Shown here piece after piece: positions 1 through 13,133 of a DNA stretch of 64,000 nucleotides (position 1 is its first letter; each line of letters opens with the position of its first letter). Source of the DNA: Plasmodium brasilianum (taxonomy: Eukaryota; Apicomplexa; Aconoidasida; Haemosporida; Plasmodiidae); assembly GCF_023973825.1 (NCBI RefSeq), contig NC_090126.1, positions 1 through 64,000 of the forward strand. The letters run 5' to 3'. A program made the translations under genes and the position numbers. A model generated the notes under the pieces. That model worked only from the letters and a program-made list of their open reading frames with translations, had not been told where the DNA came from and did no database searches.

Positions 1-3000
1 ATGCATTATCTCAATTAAAATAAAAAATAGAACATTTTTAATAAAGAAGTTTAATATATTTATTTTCCTTCTATGGTTGTATTTCTCAAAAATAATGATA
101 CAATCAGTAACATATGATGCTTTACGCCTACATTCGTTACTAATTTTACTGCTAATGTCAGACATTTGAGATTTTTTTTTTTTAAAAGAAATAATTTTTT
201 TCTATATAAAAATAGCAATAATTAGGGAATTTGCAAGGGTTAATAATATAATTAATAATGTTTTTTCAAGAAATACGAATAAGAGTTGGACAAACACTAT
301 TAATTAAAAAAGCGTTTGACTATATGCTACATATATATGTAATAAATATACTTCAAATTTTTTATTTAAAAATGAAAGTAATAACAATATAATAAAACAT
401 TTAATTTTTAATATTCTTTTAAATTCCACAAATAGTAAACAGTATTATTCATAACCTTAACTACAATTATTTTACCAATTATTTATTAACAATTGTAATT
501 TCATATATTTTTTTTATTAATTCCCTAAATATGTTTTTAAAAAATTAACAATACTTTTTTTCATATTTTTTTCTTTATCTCCTAAAAGAAGCAGTCGATA
601 TTAAAATTTATACACATGAAATTAAAATCAAATTTAAACGAAAAAACATAATATTTATTTAACATAAAAATTTGGAACATTTTTATAATTAAAAAATAAT
701 TTTTTTTTTTTCTATTACAATATATATTATGTACTTATTAAATCTTAAATTAATATTATAAAACTATGCACTATTATTTTTGAAATAAAAGAGCTGAAAT
801 ATTATAAATTATACTCATTAAATAACTTTTATATAGATAGAATAAAAATAATCCTTTGTTAAAATTGCTGCCTTTTATAATTAATGGATAATAAGCAACG
901 ATGCTATACTAACAAAAAGAAGGAATGTCTCATTAAAAATATATTTTTATATATTTTTTCAGAAAGTCATCACATTTTAAATAAGTGATTTTTTCAAATT
1001 TATATATTTATTATAAAAAAAAAAATCTTAAGAAGAATTTTTATATTAAAAACTTCATGTATGCACTGTTTGCTAATGAAAAATAAAATATTTAATTAAA
1101 CATTTTTCTTTTTATTATAGGAATGTAATTGTTGCAAAAAAAAAAAATTGAAGTGAAATAATGAAAAGAAAAAAAGGAATAACATAAAATTATCAAATTT
1201 CAGTGTAACAATTCCAAAGAGGGAATTCTAATTGTTATTTGTAATATATTAAGAATATTAAACTGTTATTGTCATATTTAGCCGGGGAAATGAAATAAAA
1301 ATATACATTTCTTAATAAATTTTCTCTTTCAAAATGTATAATATATATTTGTGTGTGGATTATTTAAGTACTAACATTTCAATGTGGAAGCAATAACAAA
1401 ACTAGAAAAGATGTTTCCTCTTTCAAAAGCTACTTGGTTAAAGCAATAAAAAAGAAAAAAAATACAAATAACCTTATGAAAATATAATATTTTATTTATA
1501 TATATATAATTTAAAAAAAAAAAATTTATTAGAATATTTTGCTTATTGCGTATAGCAGCTTATGTTATTTAGCCTTCTGCATTATTCCATTAGAAAAAAT
1601 ATAGCACAGCAATAACAAAAAAAACACAATATATATATATGGCACTATGTAGTAATAGAACCCTAACGTAAACTTTTCTATCATTTTTTACTACAGTATT
1701 TCCATTATATAATATGTCAGAAACGTTTATGTTTAATATATTATGATATTACGTTAGTAATAATAAAAAAAACAGAAATTTGGAATTCTTTAAAAAAAAA
1801 AATTATGCTTCTTGTATAACAACACAGTTATTGTAATTAATTTTATCATAAATATACATTTTTAATTTTTTAATTAATTTTTTTTATTTTATTTTATGAA
1901 GAATACCAATTATAATTTAACCTTTTATCAATGAGTATAGCTTTTAACTTTGCGCCTAGTTTTATTATAATTATTACTATTCAATCTTTATTTTCTTTAT
2001 CTTTTTTTTATATTTATATTCAGTATTTACATTTTCTTCTTCCAGAATAACCAAAGATGCATAATATAATAATTTAACACGCCAATTGCTATATGTTTTA
2101 ATATTTTTTCTTATAATATTTTATGAACAAATGAACTATTTTATTTACATGTATATGCTTGGCCCAATACAATGATATGTTATAATGTTTTTTTAAATTA
2201 TTTATAAAAAATATAAATGCAATAAACCACCAAATAAATATAATAACAAATAAAAAATTTATAATTTAAATTTAATGCTTAATAAATATTGATTGTTTTA
2301 TAGTTTTATTATATGTATACTTTATTTTTTAATCTTTCCTTGCACATGAAGTTTCTAATTTTTTTTTTCATATTTTATACTTGTTTATTCAATACCTTGG
2401 TTAGAACAAAATATATCAATAGCCATTTGTATATCCTTGAGACAAGATTTAACTTCTAAAAGAATTATCGTTCGTTTTAACGTTAGTATTATTGAGTTTT
2501 ATAATAATAAATATATATTCAATATAATTTATTTTTATTATGTTACAAGTTTTTTTTATTTTAATTTAATTCATAATTTTAACCAAATCAGCTGCAATTT
2601 CTTCTGTTATTATGTTTTATGAGAACAAATTATTTTTTCTCTTTTTTTTTGAGATAGGTTATTTTAGTTGCAACTTTTTTGCATAGAGACTTATTCTGTG
2701 TTTTTGATATTTAAAATTTCATGAATTTTATTTTTATTTTTAATTATATTAGTAGCATCTTTTTAAATATTTTTATATATAAAATAATTAACAGAATATA
2801 TATATATATATATATATATATAGTATGTAGCTTTTTTCAATTTCACACTTTCAATATACATTTATAGTTAGGTTTTAATTCGTTTTATTTATATAGAATA
2901 AAAAGAGTATTTAAAATTTTAAAAAAATGTAAAACTATGAACAAAATTTACGCTAAAACAACTAATAGATAATTATATACAAAATCGTATATACCTAACA

Positions 3001-3063
3001 ATTATACATTATATAATTTGTAATATATTATTAAAGAAAATTTATAAAACAAAAATATTACCA
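1..3063. other. AT-rich intergenic DNA, no gene recognised
   Basis: No coding region that I can support. The stretch is AT-rich with homopolymer A and T runs and a TA dinucleotide run at about 2796-2822. A short coding-like patch on the minus strand near 2403-2460 ends in a stop but has no recognisable family; it is listed separately as a finding. The last few hundred bases must hold the promoter and 5' UTR of the gene starting at 3064, but no specific element is identifiable. Confidence 0.6.
2796..2822. repeat. TA dinucleotide microsatellite
   Basis: An uninterrupted alternating A/T run of about 27 bases. Such runs are common in Plasmodium intergenic DNA and often vary in length between isolates. 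Confidence 0.9.
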
Positions 3064-4131
3064 ATGAAAGAAAAGTCAAATAAATTCTCTTTCTTTATTA
3101 AAATTTCTATAATTACCGTTTTAATATTAACATCTCAGAGCTCTAATGACGTGAGTTAATTGTTTTTTTTTTTTGCATAAAAATTTCTATGTTTTTATGT
3201 TATTTTATTTCTTCAGATTACAAACTATATATTTTTTAATATATTGAAAAATAAATCATTTTTATTTTTAAATTTATATATTTGTCTTAATTCTTAGTCA
3301 ACTGTCTTTGATAAATCATTGGGTAAGGAAATTTTCCCCAAAAATAAAAATCGAAGTGTCAGATTTAGCAGATTATTACAGGGAAATGAAAGAGCTTCAA
3401 AAAATTATAAAAATTTCAATCAAAATTTAGTGAATTTAGCAGGTCCATATGATAACCATTTTGAAGAACAATATAATTCAAACATGCAAGATGAAACATT
3501 TCAGAGAGATTTTAATAAAATATTGAATAAAATAAACAGTGGCATTATGCCTAATACTTCAAGAGGTAATACTTATTATGTAATTACGTCCAATAATTCA
3601 AATGATCATGGAACTTCTAGAAAACACCATAATGAAACATATAAATATTATGATAATGACGAAGAAATAGAAGAAGAAAGAAATGAAGTAACACCAATTT
3701 ATGCACAAAAATATAATGATTCTTATGATAAAAGACGTGGAAGAGTACCATCAAAAAATAATGAAATTGTGCTATATACACCAAAAGAAAAAGAAGGTTC
3801 ATCAAAGATAGTTAAGTACTTAAGAAAAAAAAATGCAAACTATGAATCTGCATTAATAAGTGCAATGTCAAAAAATAATAAACAAATGGGAACAATTATG
3901 GGAATTCCTTATAATAAGGGTTTGCTTAAGGCTACATCCCCAATTTGGACCACCACTTTGGGATCTATTTTAATTAGTCCCATTGCGCATGCTTCACCAT
4001 ACGTTTTGTTCTCATTTGCATCAATTATTGCATCAGTGATATTTGTTTTGACAAGATATTTCAAATGCCATAGAACGCTTAAACGTTGTGCAGCATATGA
4101 ATGTCATAAAAAGGCTTTAATGGATAAATAA
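3064..4131 (+). CDS. Plasmodium exported protein, unknown function (two exons)
   Basis: Exon 1 is 3064-3150 (29 codons) and exon 2 is 3298-4131, giving about 306 residues. The intron has a strong GTGAGT donor and a TTCTTAG acceptor and is phase 0. The ATG opens a hydrophobic N-terminus (residues 8-23) that reads as a recessed signal or anchor. Shortly after the junction is an SRLLQGNE motif, like a PEXEL export signal but without the acidic residue or glutamine at position 5. The middle is Asn/Lys/Glu-rich with an acidic patch (about residue 150). A membrane segment lies at about residues 261-283, followed by a short Cys/Lys-rich tail. Export to the infected red cell is inferred from this plan. 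I do not recognise the family; a Pv-fam-d-type relationship is possible but unproven. It resembles the broken gene at 60801-61607 in layout. Confidence 0.8.
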
Positions 4132-5439
4132 ATATTATAAAAATTTATTTTTAGAAATCTTTAAAGGTAATACATTATAATTTAAATAACCTTAAAACTG
4201 TTAATATTTAACAGCTTGAATTTACATTTATGTATGTATAATTATCTAATATTTCTGTAATATATAAATTGTTTTAATTTTCTTTCCAACTATTTATCTA
4301 AACATATAATATTAATATTATTTTATATTTTCCCTAACATACTTTATCATTTATTTACTAAATTTTTATATAAATAATTATATATAATGATTACAATATA
4401 TGTGCTTTTAAAAACTATTCCTTTTTATATATGTATCATTTTCTCCTCATATATTTGGAAAGTATTTGTTTTTTCCTTATTTTAGTTAACTTACCAAGGT
4501 TAACTTTAGACATTTTATTCTATTGAATTTTTTATTTGTTATATATTCCTCCTAATACTTCATATAAATTTTTTATTTAAACAAAATCTGTAAATTTTGA
4601 ATAATATATAATTATACTATATAATTTGTTTTGTTTCCCCCATCCACTATGCGTTGTAAACACATAGGATAAACATTTCTATATTATTAATTACACATTA
4701 ATTATAGAAATTATTTTAAAAAAAAAAAATTTTACATAAAGATGAATTAATTAAAGAAATTTTTTTTTTTTTCCATATTCCTTAATACGTTTCACTGTTC
4801 ACGTGGAATAATAAAAAAAAAAAAATTTCACACGTATAAGGGTTCCGGTAAAAGAACATAACAGATTAAGTCTACTTTTATTATGTAACGAACATAATAA
4901 AATAAATTTATATTATATTATTAAATATGAGTATTTACATAGGTTCAATTTTTAATTTATTTATACTTTAAATATTTGCTCTCTAAATCAATAAAAACTT
5001 CATAGTTTATTTTGTTAAATATAACTATATAAATTTTTCTTTTTTTTTTTTCGTTATGTCATGTACAAATTTTACATATTATATATATAAAAAGATTTTT
5101 ATAATGTGTTATAAATTTTTTTTATATAATCATATTTTATTAAGGAATTATATATGTTCTTCAATAAAATATCATATATTGATCATATATATTTTTTAAT
5201 AATCTGTAATATATTAGAAATGTTTCTAATATATTATATTCTAAATAGAATTAACATTGACTTATAGTTATAAGCGTAAAATAATGCTCACAGTACTTCT
5301 ATGCATTACTTAAATAATCATTACACTATTTATAGTTCTTTTTACTGTATAATAGAATCTTCCACTTATTAAACTTTTCATACTTTATATACAAATATAA
5401 ATAGGCCGCTTAGCTATTTTTATACGTAAATTACTAATT
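4132..5439. other. intergenic region between exported-protein gene and PIR pseudogene
   Basis: No open reading frame of note. The right-hand part (from about 5100) aligns loosely with 38200-38520, so it belongs to the left edge of the duplicated block described under findings. The rest is AT-rich filler with A and T runs. Confidence 0.55.
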
Positions 5440-6386
5440 TTATACAGAATGATAACCCATACTAATTCTTCCAATTTCAGATTATAAAATCCCATATACA
5501 GAAGTTTCTAATAATTCAAATGTTTCTACTGGAACTATGTTATATATTATTCCTTTTTTTTTATTATTTAAACAATTATAGATCCGGGGTACAAAGGAAC
5601 TAAACAATTATATAAAATGAAAAAGAATTAATTATATTATATATATATAACAAAAATAATATTTTAATAAAAGATAAATGCAATCTTATACTGAACTTTT
5701 ACAATTTATAACGGTAATACTCATAATATATTATACAATAAAAAACAAGTAATAAGAAATGTTCCTACAAGTTTAAAACCCACAGACAAAGCAGTTTTTA
5801 ATTCAAGTGAAACAGAACAATTTTAGGTGGTTTTATTTCTATTGCACCAATTACTTTCACTTACGTCCTCCTTTAAATTTTGCCACAATTACTCAAACTT
5901 TCCTTTCCTTAATTATGTGTTACTTTCATAACTAGGCTTTCCAGATACGTATTCAATTTTTTTGGTGTTTAAAAATTAATTCAATAAACCACAGAATTCC
6001 TGTGTAATAATATCTTCACTAACACTAACTAATGTGTGTAATATACTTCTCATTTTTAAATTTTTATGAATCATATAACCAATATTATATAAATCTTTAT
6101 GGTACATTATAGGAGTTAATAATTCAGATGATGCAGAAACCCTAATCCCATTATCTTCTTCAAAAACTGCAAAAATTATATCTTTCTTACCTTTCTCTAA
6201 TTTCTCAAAAATAAAAAATAAAAATAAAAATTAAATTAACAACATATAAATATATTAAGAATTTTAAGAAATTAATACTAAATAATATGTATATTATAAT
6301 ATACAATATAGTTCATAAAAATTATTACGTAAATTAAATGTATAATTATACACTTACAACCATCCTTAAAAAATTCTAATAAATGT
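5440..6386 (-). pseudogene. PIR family pseudogene (duplicate copy A)
   Basis: Minus-strand remains of a PIR (Plasmodium interspersed repeat) gene, a family of variant proteins linked to the infected red-cell surface. The last exon ends at 5440 with GRISMGYHSV, close to the usual PIR C-terminus, but carries an internal stop. Before it is a membrane segment near 5710-5800 (LVGTFLITCFLL). The main exon starts near 6203 behind a TTTTTGAG acceptor and stays open for about 80 codons before the first stop, with several stops after. A possible first-exon remnant encoding HLLEFFKDGC lies at about 6355-6386, followed by a GTAAGT donor. The gene is dead. It aligns along its length with the copy at 38520-39459. 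Family assignment rests on the tail and membrane exon; exon boundaries are approximate. Confidence 0.7.
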
Positions 6387-7937
6387 GACTAAATGAACAA
6401 TAATAAAATTTAATATTCCCATATACAGTTTTTTATATTTCATGTAAAAATCAAATCAAAATTTATATTACTTCTTATAATATTTAAGAAATTAAAATAT
6501 AAAGTTTTTACTAGTATATAATTTTTTACTAACTATTAACAACGAAATAAATAGACATCAATTTTATAATAATACTTTTTTTAATAAGTTAAACGAGTCA
6601 AAATTATTTTTACTAAAAAAATTTTAGGAAAGTTGATATTTTTATATTGTTCTTTTATTAACTACTCAAAATATATTACTTAAAGAATAATTTAATATTT
6701 ATGTAAAAATTTAAGTAAAATATTGTTTGCAGTCTAATATAGTATTTTTCCAATAAACTGATTTAATGTTCATTTATTAAATATAATTTATTTATTATAA
6801 TAATAAAAAGAATACTTTTTTTTATTTAATAAAAATTCATAGATAACGAAAAATATATATTAATAGTAGACCTAAGTACATTTATTTATCATTCATTATG
6901 GCATAACTGAGAAGTAACAAAAAGCATTTATATATATATTACATAAACCTACATATAATGAAATATATATAATATAAAATAACGATTTAATAATTCTATA
7001 AATATTTTTATCTATAATTATGTATAACTCAAAAAGGATATTTGTCCAAACTTTTCTACGTATCTATTATGCGTATATTTTAGCTATAAAAGCTATTACT
7101 GTATCATTTTACCATTTAAATTTCTTTACTTTATTATATATGCATATAACATTCGCTCATATATTTAGAGATTAATATAATAATATAAAAGATTTTTTAG
7201 TAAAAATTTCAGAAAAACAAATGAAAATATTGTTTCGGATTAATTATATAATCTTAGAATAAAAATAACTTTAAAGTTGTAAAAAACAGAAGAAAAAATA
7301 AAGTTTATTATATTCCATAAAAATCAGAAATAAGTGAAAATTTTCTCCCTCTTCTTATTATCGTTATATATTTTTATAATAAATCAAACATAAAATATAT
7401 TAAGATAAAATTAATAACATTATATGAATTTAACCAACGAAAGTTTACACATATTGAATATCTAGATTTTCCACTTTATATTAAAAAGATAATGAATATA
7501 ACGCAATCTCCTGTTATATTTCGTAAAATATTAGTAAACAAAAAAGCATTATAAGTATAAAAGGATATTTTTTTCCTTTTTCAAAATAGGATATATATGA
7601 TATATTAATATACAATGTTAATTAATATATAAAATATTATTTTCATATGATTTCTTTATGTCCACAATGAACTCTCAATTTAATTTATATGTATATATTG
7701 TTTCTATCAAAAATAAAATTAAGCATCTTGACAACATTTACTTATATAAAGTATTATTATATATATTACTATAATATTACATATATTTTTACTTAATTGT
7801 ATATCTATAATGAATAACAAAAAATATTAAAAACAATGAAATTATAGTGACTACCCATTTTAGTAATAAATAAACTGATATGTAAAATGTAATTTTTACA
7901 AATTATATTTAAAAAGAATATTTTTTAAAAAATCTTA

Positions 7938-7968
<31 letters not shown>

Positions 7969-10155
7969 ACATAATTACCTTTTTATGAACTTGATCAATT
8001 TATCTTCAAAAATAAAATTTAGTATTATTACAATAAAATAAGAAAAATATAATATATATTAAAGATATGTATCTATAAAAATTCATATTTTTTATATTGA
8101 AATTACATATATTTAAAATAAATATATGCTTATTTTCATTTACATTTTATAACGAAGATAACCTTTTTTCTATCATTTACTTCCTATGTTATTATAATAA
8201 TTTTGTTTAAATAGTAAAATAAGGATATAAGTAATTCATATTTATATACCATTTTAATTATGTATATACATAACAGTGCATTATTAGAATATGACTGAAA
8301 TAATCTGTTAATCCTCAAATATAATTACATTATCTTTTTTAAAGAATTCAATTTTTTTGATCATATTTTTCATTATATGTAATTTTTAAAAAAAAAACAA
8401 AAATTAATTTACAGATGTGTTTATTCTAAGAACATTAAAATATTCCATTTAACGTATTTTCGTTAATTATAAGAGTAAAAATGTATTTAATATATGAAGC
8501 ATATTTAATAGTATATACATATTAATTTAATATCAAATTTCCTTTATGTATGTATTAGCATCTCTTTAAAAATATTCTTTATTAAATACTTTTTTATATT
8601 ATTATATATATTTTTATAGTGTTATGTAACAATTAATATAACCGGTATATTGTTTTATTTTTTATTTATTCTAAAATCTTATTATTAAGAAAGTTTTATT
8701 ATATTAAAAAACGAAATTTATTATAAAATTAACATTAATGTATATATCTTTTATAATTCCATTGATATACTTCACATAATTTTTATATATTTACTTTAAA
8801 ATTCGTATAATTACAAAGAGTATTTTCGTAATACATAAATATTTTCCTGTTAATTCTGAATATTGATTCAACTTAATTTTTAACATTGATTCTTAAAATG
8901 AATTTATATACTTTCTTGCTATAATTTATATATATTATATATGTATATTTGTGCTTTTTTAATCTACTTTGAATATAAATAAAAATTATAATATAATTAT
9001 GGTATACAAAATAAATGATAATAATCTACTGAGAATTTAATATTAATTTGTTTAAGTAACCTAAAATATCTTACACTATTATATAACCCTAATATTTTAT
9101 ATAATATTAAGCTAATTCGTTAAATGTAATATAATTATTATTACTACGCCTAAAAAATAGCACATATTATATTAAGAAATAAAATATGACCTTTCCATTA
9201 TTTAATCCCAAAAAAATTAGATAGAAATCAAACAAATTATGTATTAATATTTTCTTAATTTTTGTCCAATAATTTAATATTTTAATGATATAAAGATTAA
9301 ATAAAATATATAGTTTATTTAAATATAAACTTTCATTATAATGAATATTCAAATAATTTATTAAACATTAAGTAAACACTATAATTATATGGAAATATCA
9401 TATAATGATTAGCTTAAAAAATTCACTTATTTATAATGATTTAGAATCTCCATCTTTGTAATCAGTTATAAATTATCAATAATTAAAAAGTATATTATTT
9501 TATGATATATTCATAATTTCACATTTAAACTACGCAAAAAATTAAATCTGTGAAAAAGATATTTACCATTAGTACCTTTTATAAAATATTTCACATAACA
9601 CAATTTTATAAAATAAATATTAAGATTTTTTTTTTGTGGAAAAAAAAAATATATACGTATCAATACATCAAAAATGTTTCATAACCATACATCAAATGCA
9701 AAAAAAGACGTATTTTCCATTAACATAAAAATAATAATAAATTTTCTTAAATAACCTAAACGAATAATCATTTTTTACAAAGTCCAGGTAAAAAACTGTA
9801 GTTAAGCAGAAAATAACACACCATAATATAATTATATGATTTATTCCATTACGTATTAATTTGAGTTTACATATATATATTATTCATGAAATTTATTTTA
9901 ATATACCGATATATATAAGGAGACTATATATTTAATTAAGATAAGGTCATTCCATACAATACAAATTGAATATTATATAAACAGTCAAAAATACAGATTA
10001 ACAAAAGAACTAAGAACATACTTTTTTACTGTCTCCCAATAAAAACACCAATAAATATGTATAGTGTTTATAATATAAAAATAATTATCGTTGGAATGTA
10101 TAACACTAAAGATATAACTATAAATGTTAAATTAATACTTACAGGGAACCACATA
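6387..10155. other. long AT-rich intergenic region
   Basis: No gene recognised. From 6387 to about 7560 the sequence still aligns with 39460-40600, so it is the flank of the duplicated PIR pseudogene block. Beyond that it holds only AT-rich sequence with a 23-base T run (7946-7968) and short TA runs. The minus-strand frame at 9167-9352 is low-complexity and has no splice context, so I do not call it. Confidence 0.55.
7946..7968. repeat. poly-T tract of 23 bases
   Basis: Uninterrupted T run. Useful mainly as a likely length-variable or assembly-sensitive site. Confidence 0.9.
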
Positions 10156-11121
10156 TTACTTCTTATTTGATCTTTTTCTGAACTTAATATTTTCATATTT
10201 TAGAACTTTTCTATAGTAATAAATCATTCCAAATATAAATATGACAACAAATATAACGAAAGGTACACAGTAAAAGAAAATAGTTGACGCAGATATTTTC
10301 TCTAACATACCCCAACTGCTTTTGCTTAACAAAGTGTTCAAAGCACCCTCTACCCCAGACGCAACACCACCTTCTTGAGCTACAACTGGCGATAACAACT
10401 CTAATAAACCCAACAAACCACCATCTATAAATTTTTCTAATGAAAGATCTAATATGGGTAGTATTAATACCAGGATAACTAACAAAAGTAAGGAAATTCG
10501 TACTTTTCGTTTTTTACATGATAGTTTTTTATATTCCTTATATTCGATAGTCTTGATATTTTTAACGTAATCTTCATAATCAAGTTTTTTAAATATTTTT
10601 TCTTCAAAATTGAAATATTCTTTTGTTTTAGGTTTACCACATTTATTTGTCTTAACATTTTTACCGTATTCCTCAGTACTTATTGAACTTTTACATGAGT
10701 GTTTATGCTTTCTTTTTGTTCCTTTATTACTAATATTATTATATATATACTTTTTATTTTTCACTATATTATTTGGCATTTCTGCTCTAAAATCTATTAC
10801 ACTTGAATCCTTATGCTGTTTATATTTTTCTAAAAGTCGATAATTCCTAGAATTTAATTTTCTACAAAGATTGCATTTTTCAACCAAGTTTTTATTTAAA
10901 GAACTCTAAAAATAAATTAAAAATGTAAATATTTCTTAATTAAATTGTAAAATATTCTCATCATAAAGAAAAGCATTAATAAAAATGAACACATAAAATA
11001 TAAATAATTCAAATCCCTTTGAATAATACTATCATAACAAATCCTTGTATATATAACGTACCCAAGGTATAAGTATAAACAGTGAAGTTTTAATAAATAA
11101 GAACATTATTTTTTGTTCCAT
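10156..11121 (-). CDS. fam-l protein, two exons, ancestral splice donor lost
   Basis: Exon 2 is 10905-10156, opening with SSLNKN behind a TTATTTTTAG acceptor. The start is ATGGAACAAA at 11121, as in related genes. Exported-family features: a hydrophobic start, RNYRLLEKYKQ after the junction, the fam-l hallmark EEKIFKKLDYEDYVKN, a membrane segment near residues 157-176, a second near 229-251, and a basic tail ending RKRSNKK. The intron donor is the oddity. Sister genes end exon 1 with a GTATGATAA-type donor after an HFY-like segment; here that site (11037-11036) reads TT. An upstream GTACGT at 11061 keeps frame, giving a 60-base exon 1 and about 269 residues, nine residues shorter at the N-terminus or eight depending on alignment. 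If that site is not used, the gene is a pseudogene. fam-l function is unknown; export is inferred. Confidence 0.75.
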
Positions 11122-13133
11122 CATATAGCTTTCCAAAACTGTAGTATAATCAAAAAGAATTATATTTATTAAAATATATTATACATTCAATAACAAATCG
11201 TACTACATGTGTTTTTTTAATTTTTGTTTATTATTATTTCATAGATATATAATAATATATATATACATAAAGTGCACTTTACGTCGCAAAACTAAATAAA
11301 ACACCTTTAAAAATGTATAACAAACTTTTAATATTTAACCTATGAATAAAAAAATAACTCTAAATAAATTACTATAATTTTAATTCATTCATAAATATTC
11401 AATATATATATGATAATTATTTAATATGGTCAATTAATCACAATTTTCTTTTATAGAAAATATTCAAAGTAAAATAAAAATATATTATATATTAATATTA
11501 AGAAATAATAATTTAATTTACAGAATAAAAAGTATAGAATATAGATCTATTGCTATATTTTATATATTAGGATAGTAATTTCTAATTTTAATGATGTTTT
11601 CCATTATTAATTCTAATTTCTAAGATATTACACTTTAAAAAAACGTGTTATTTATTTTATAAAATATTAATTATTATAACTATAAAATAATTGTAATAAA
11701 TAATGAAGTAGTCAATAAATTGTACAACATTCTTTGTTTTGTAAAATATAACACATTTTTTAGTTGTCACATAAACAGATACTTTAATTTATGATTTACT
11801 ATATATTTAGAAAGTTCAATTTATAAAGTACTATTCAATCTATAAAAAATTATATTTACTTTAAAAGCGAATAAAGACTTATTTTTTATATTTTTGTCAT
11901 TTTTTTAAAAAATTTAATTTTTAGTTAAATTTTATTTAGACAAATATTTCTAAATGGAGATTTTTTAAAATAATCCCCCTAATGTTTTTATATTTTACCC
12001 ACATATATATGAGAAACTATTAATATATTAAAAAGAATAAAAAAAGGAGCACTGTATAATACGTATGTGAATGTTACATACAACTATCAGAATTGAAAAT
12101 ATACGAAATAATATAAATTTTCATATAAGTTTAATATACGGGTTATTATGTGTAGATCTAAATTAATTAAGTTTAACTTTATGATTTGCCAACATACATT
12201 ATTTAGTAATTTTTTCAGCTACAATTTTAGAACTAATATTTTAGTTCTTTTTTGGTATTTTACAAAAAACTTTTGTCAGATATATAATTTTGTAGAATAG
12301 AATAAACAATTGATATAATTAAATGTAAATTCTTATTTTTAATAATACTTATAACAAAAAATATTATATTTTTATTAATTTCCTTCACATATGTGGTGTA
12401 AACGAAACAATGACAATTATAAACTTATAATATTAGTAGAAAATTACTGCAAAAATTCTAAATAAAATTCTAAATAAAATTTTATTCTATTTTATTTTAT
12501 TTTATTTTTTCTTTAAAAAATATTATTTTTTTGTGAAATAAATTGAGAAATTAACAACAAAGAAAAAAAAATAAAATTTAAAATTTTAAATTATAGTTAA
12601 AATATATATATATATATCAATACAATAAATATAACTTCTTTTCATTATACACAAAACAAGTCACATTAATTGTTAATATAAAATTAATAATTCGATTTAT
12701 TAGTAACCTTAGAAAATAAATATTTTATTCTAGAAAATGATATAAGATATATAGCAAAAATATTACAGTCAAAATATAAATTTACAAATGAATTCAATAA
12801 AATAATATTAATTGTTCTCTTATGTATTTATTATAACGTACAGCATATATTTTTCATTGAAATTTATATATAAAGAAAAATAAGTATATATTAGGACGTA
12901 ATAATTAATTCAGAAGAAAGAATACATTAAATTAAAAATTAAAGGACTTTCAAACATTCAAATTCACAAAAAAATATAAACATATATTTTTTACATTTTC
13001 TCATCAATATAATTAAGCATACGTAGGTTCATATATAAAATCTAAGCGATCATTCTTATATTAAATATATAATTAAGAATATTTTAGGTAGTAAATAACA
13101 TTAAAATCTTCTTTATTCAAATATACATATATG
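11122..13133. other. 5' flank of fam-l gene and intergenic DNA
   Basis: No gene seen. The first 800 bases or so are the 5' flank of the fam-l gene at 10156-11121 and share blocks with flanks of other fam genes, notably the TTCATAAATATTCAA core at 11388-11402. At about 12464-12510 there is a degenerate TTTTA repeat. The rest is AT-rich without coding character. Confidence 0.55.
11388..11402 (-). promoter_or_regulatory. conserved upstream element of fam genes (copy 1)
   Basis: The + strand reads TTCATAAATATTCAA, 267-281 bases upstream of the ATG at 11121. The same core occurs at similar distance before the genes starting at 31161, 34722 and 53822. It may be a regulatory site, or only part of a flank duplicated along with the gene. 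Confidence 0.4.

Noticed and set aside
3617..3805. Minus-strand open frame over the exported-protein gene
   Set aside because: Lies fully inside exon 2 of the + strand gene at 3064-4131; His/Phe/Leu/Tyr-rich composition is the antisense shadow of Asn/Lys/Glu codons.
6139..6149. Telomere-like AACCCTAA strings (here and near 9084)
   Set aside because: Single occurrences, the first within a PIR pseudogene; no tandem array, so not a telomere.
10610..10843. Plus-strand open frame inside the fam-l gene
   Set aside because: Antisense shadow of fam-l exon 2, which has the splice sites and family motifs.
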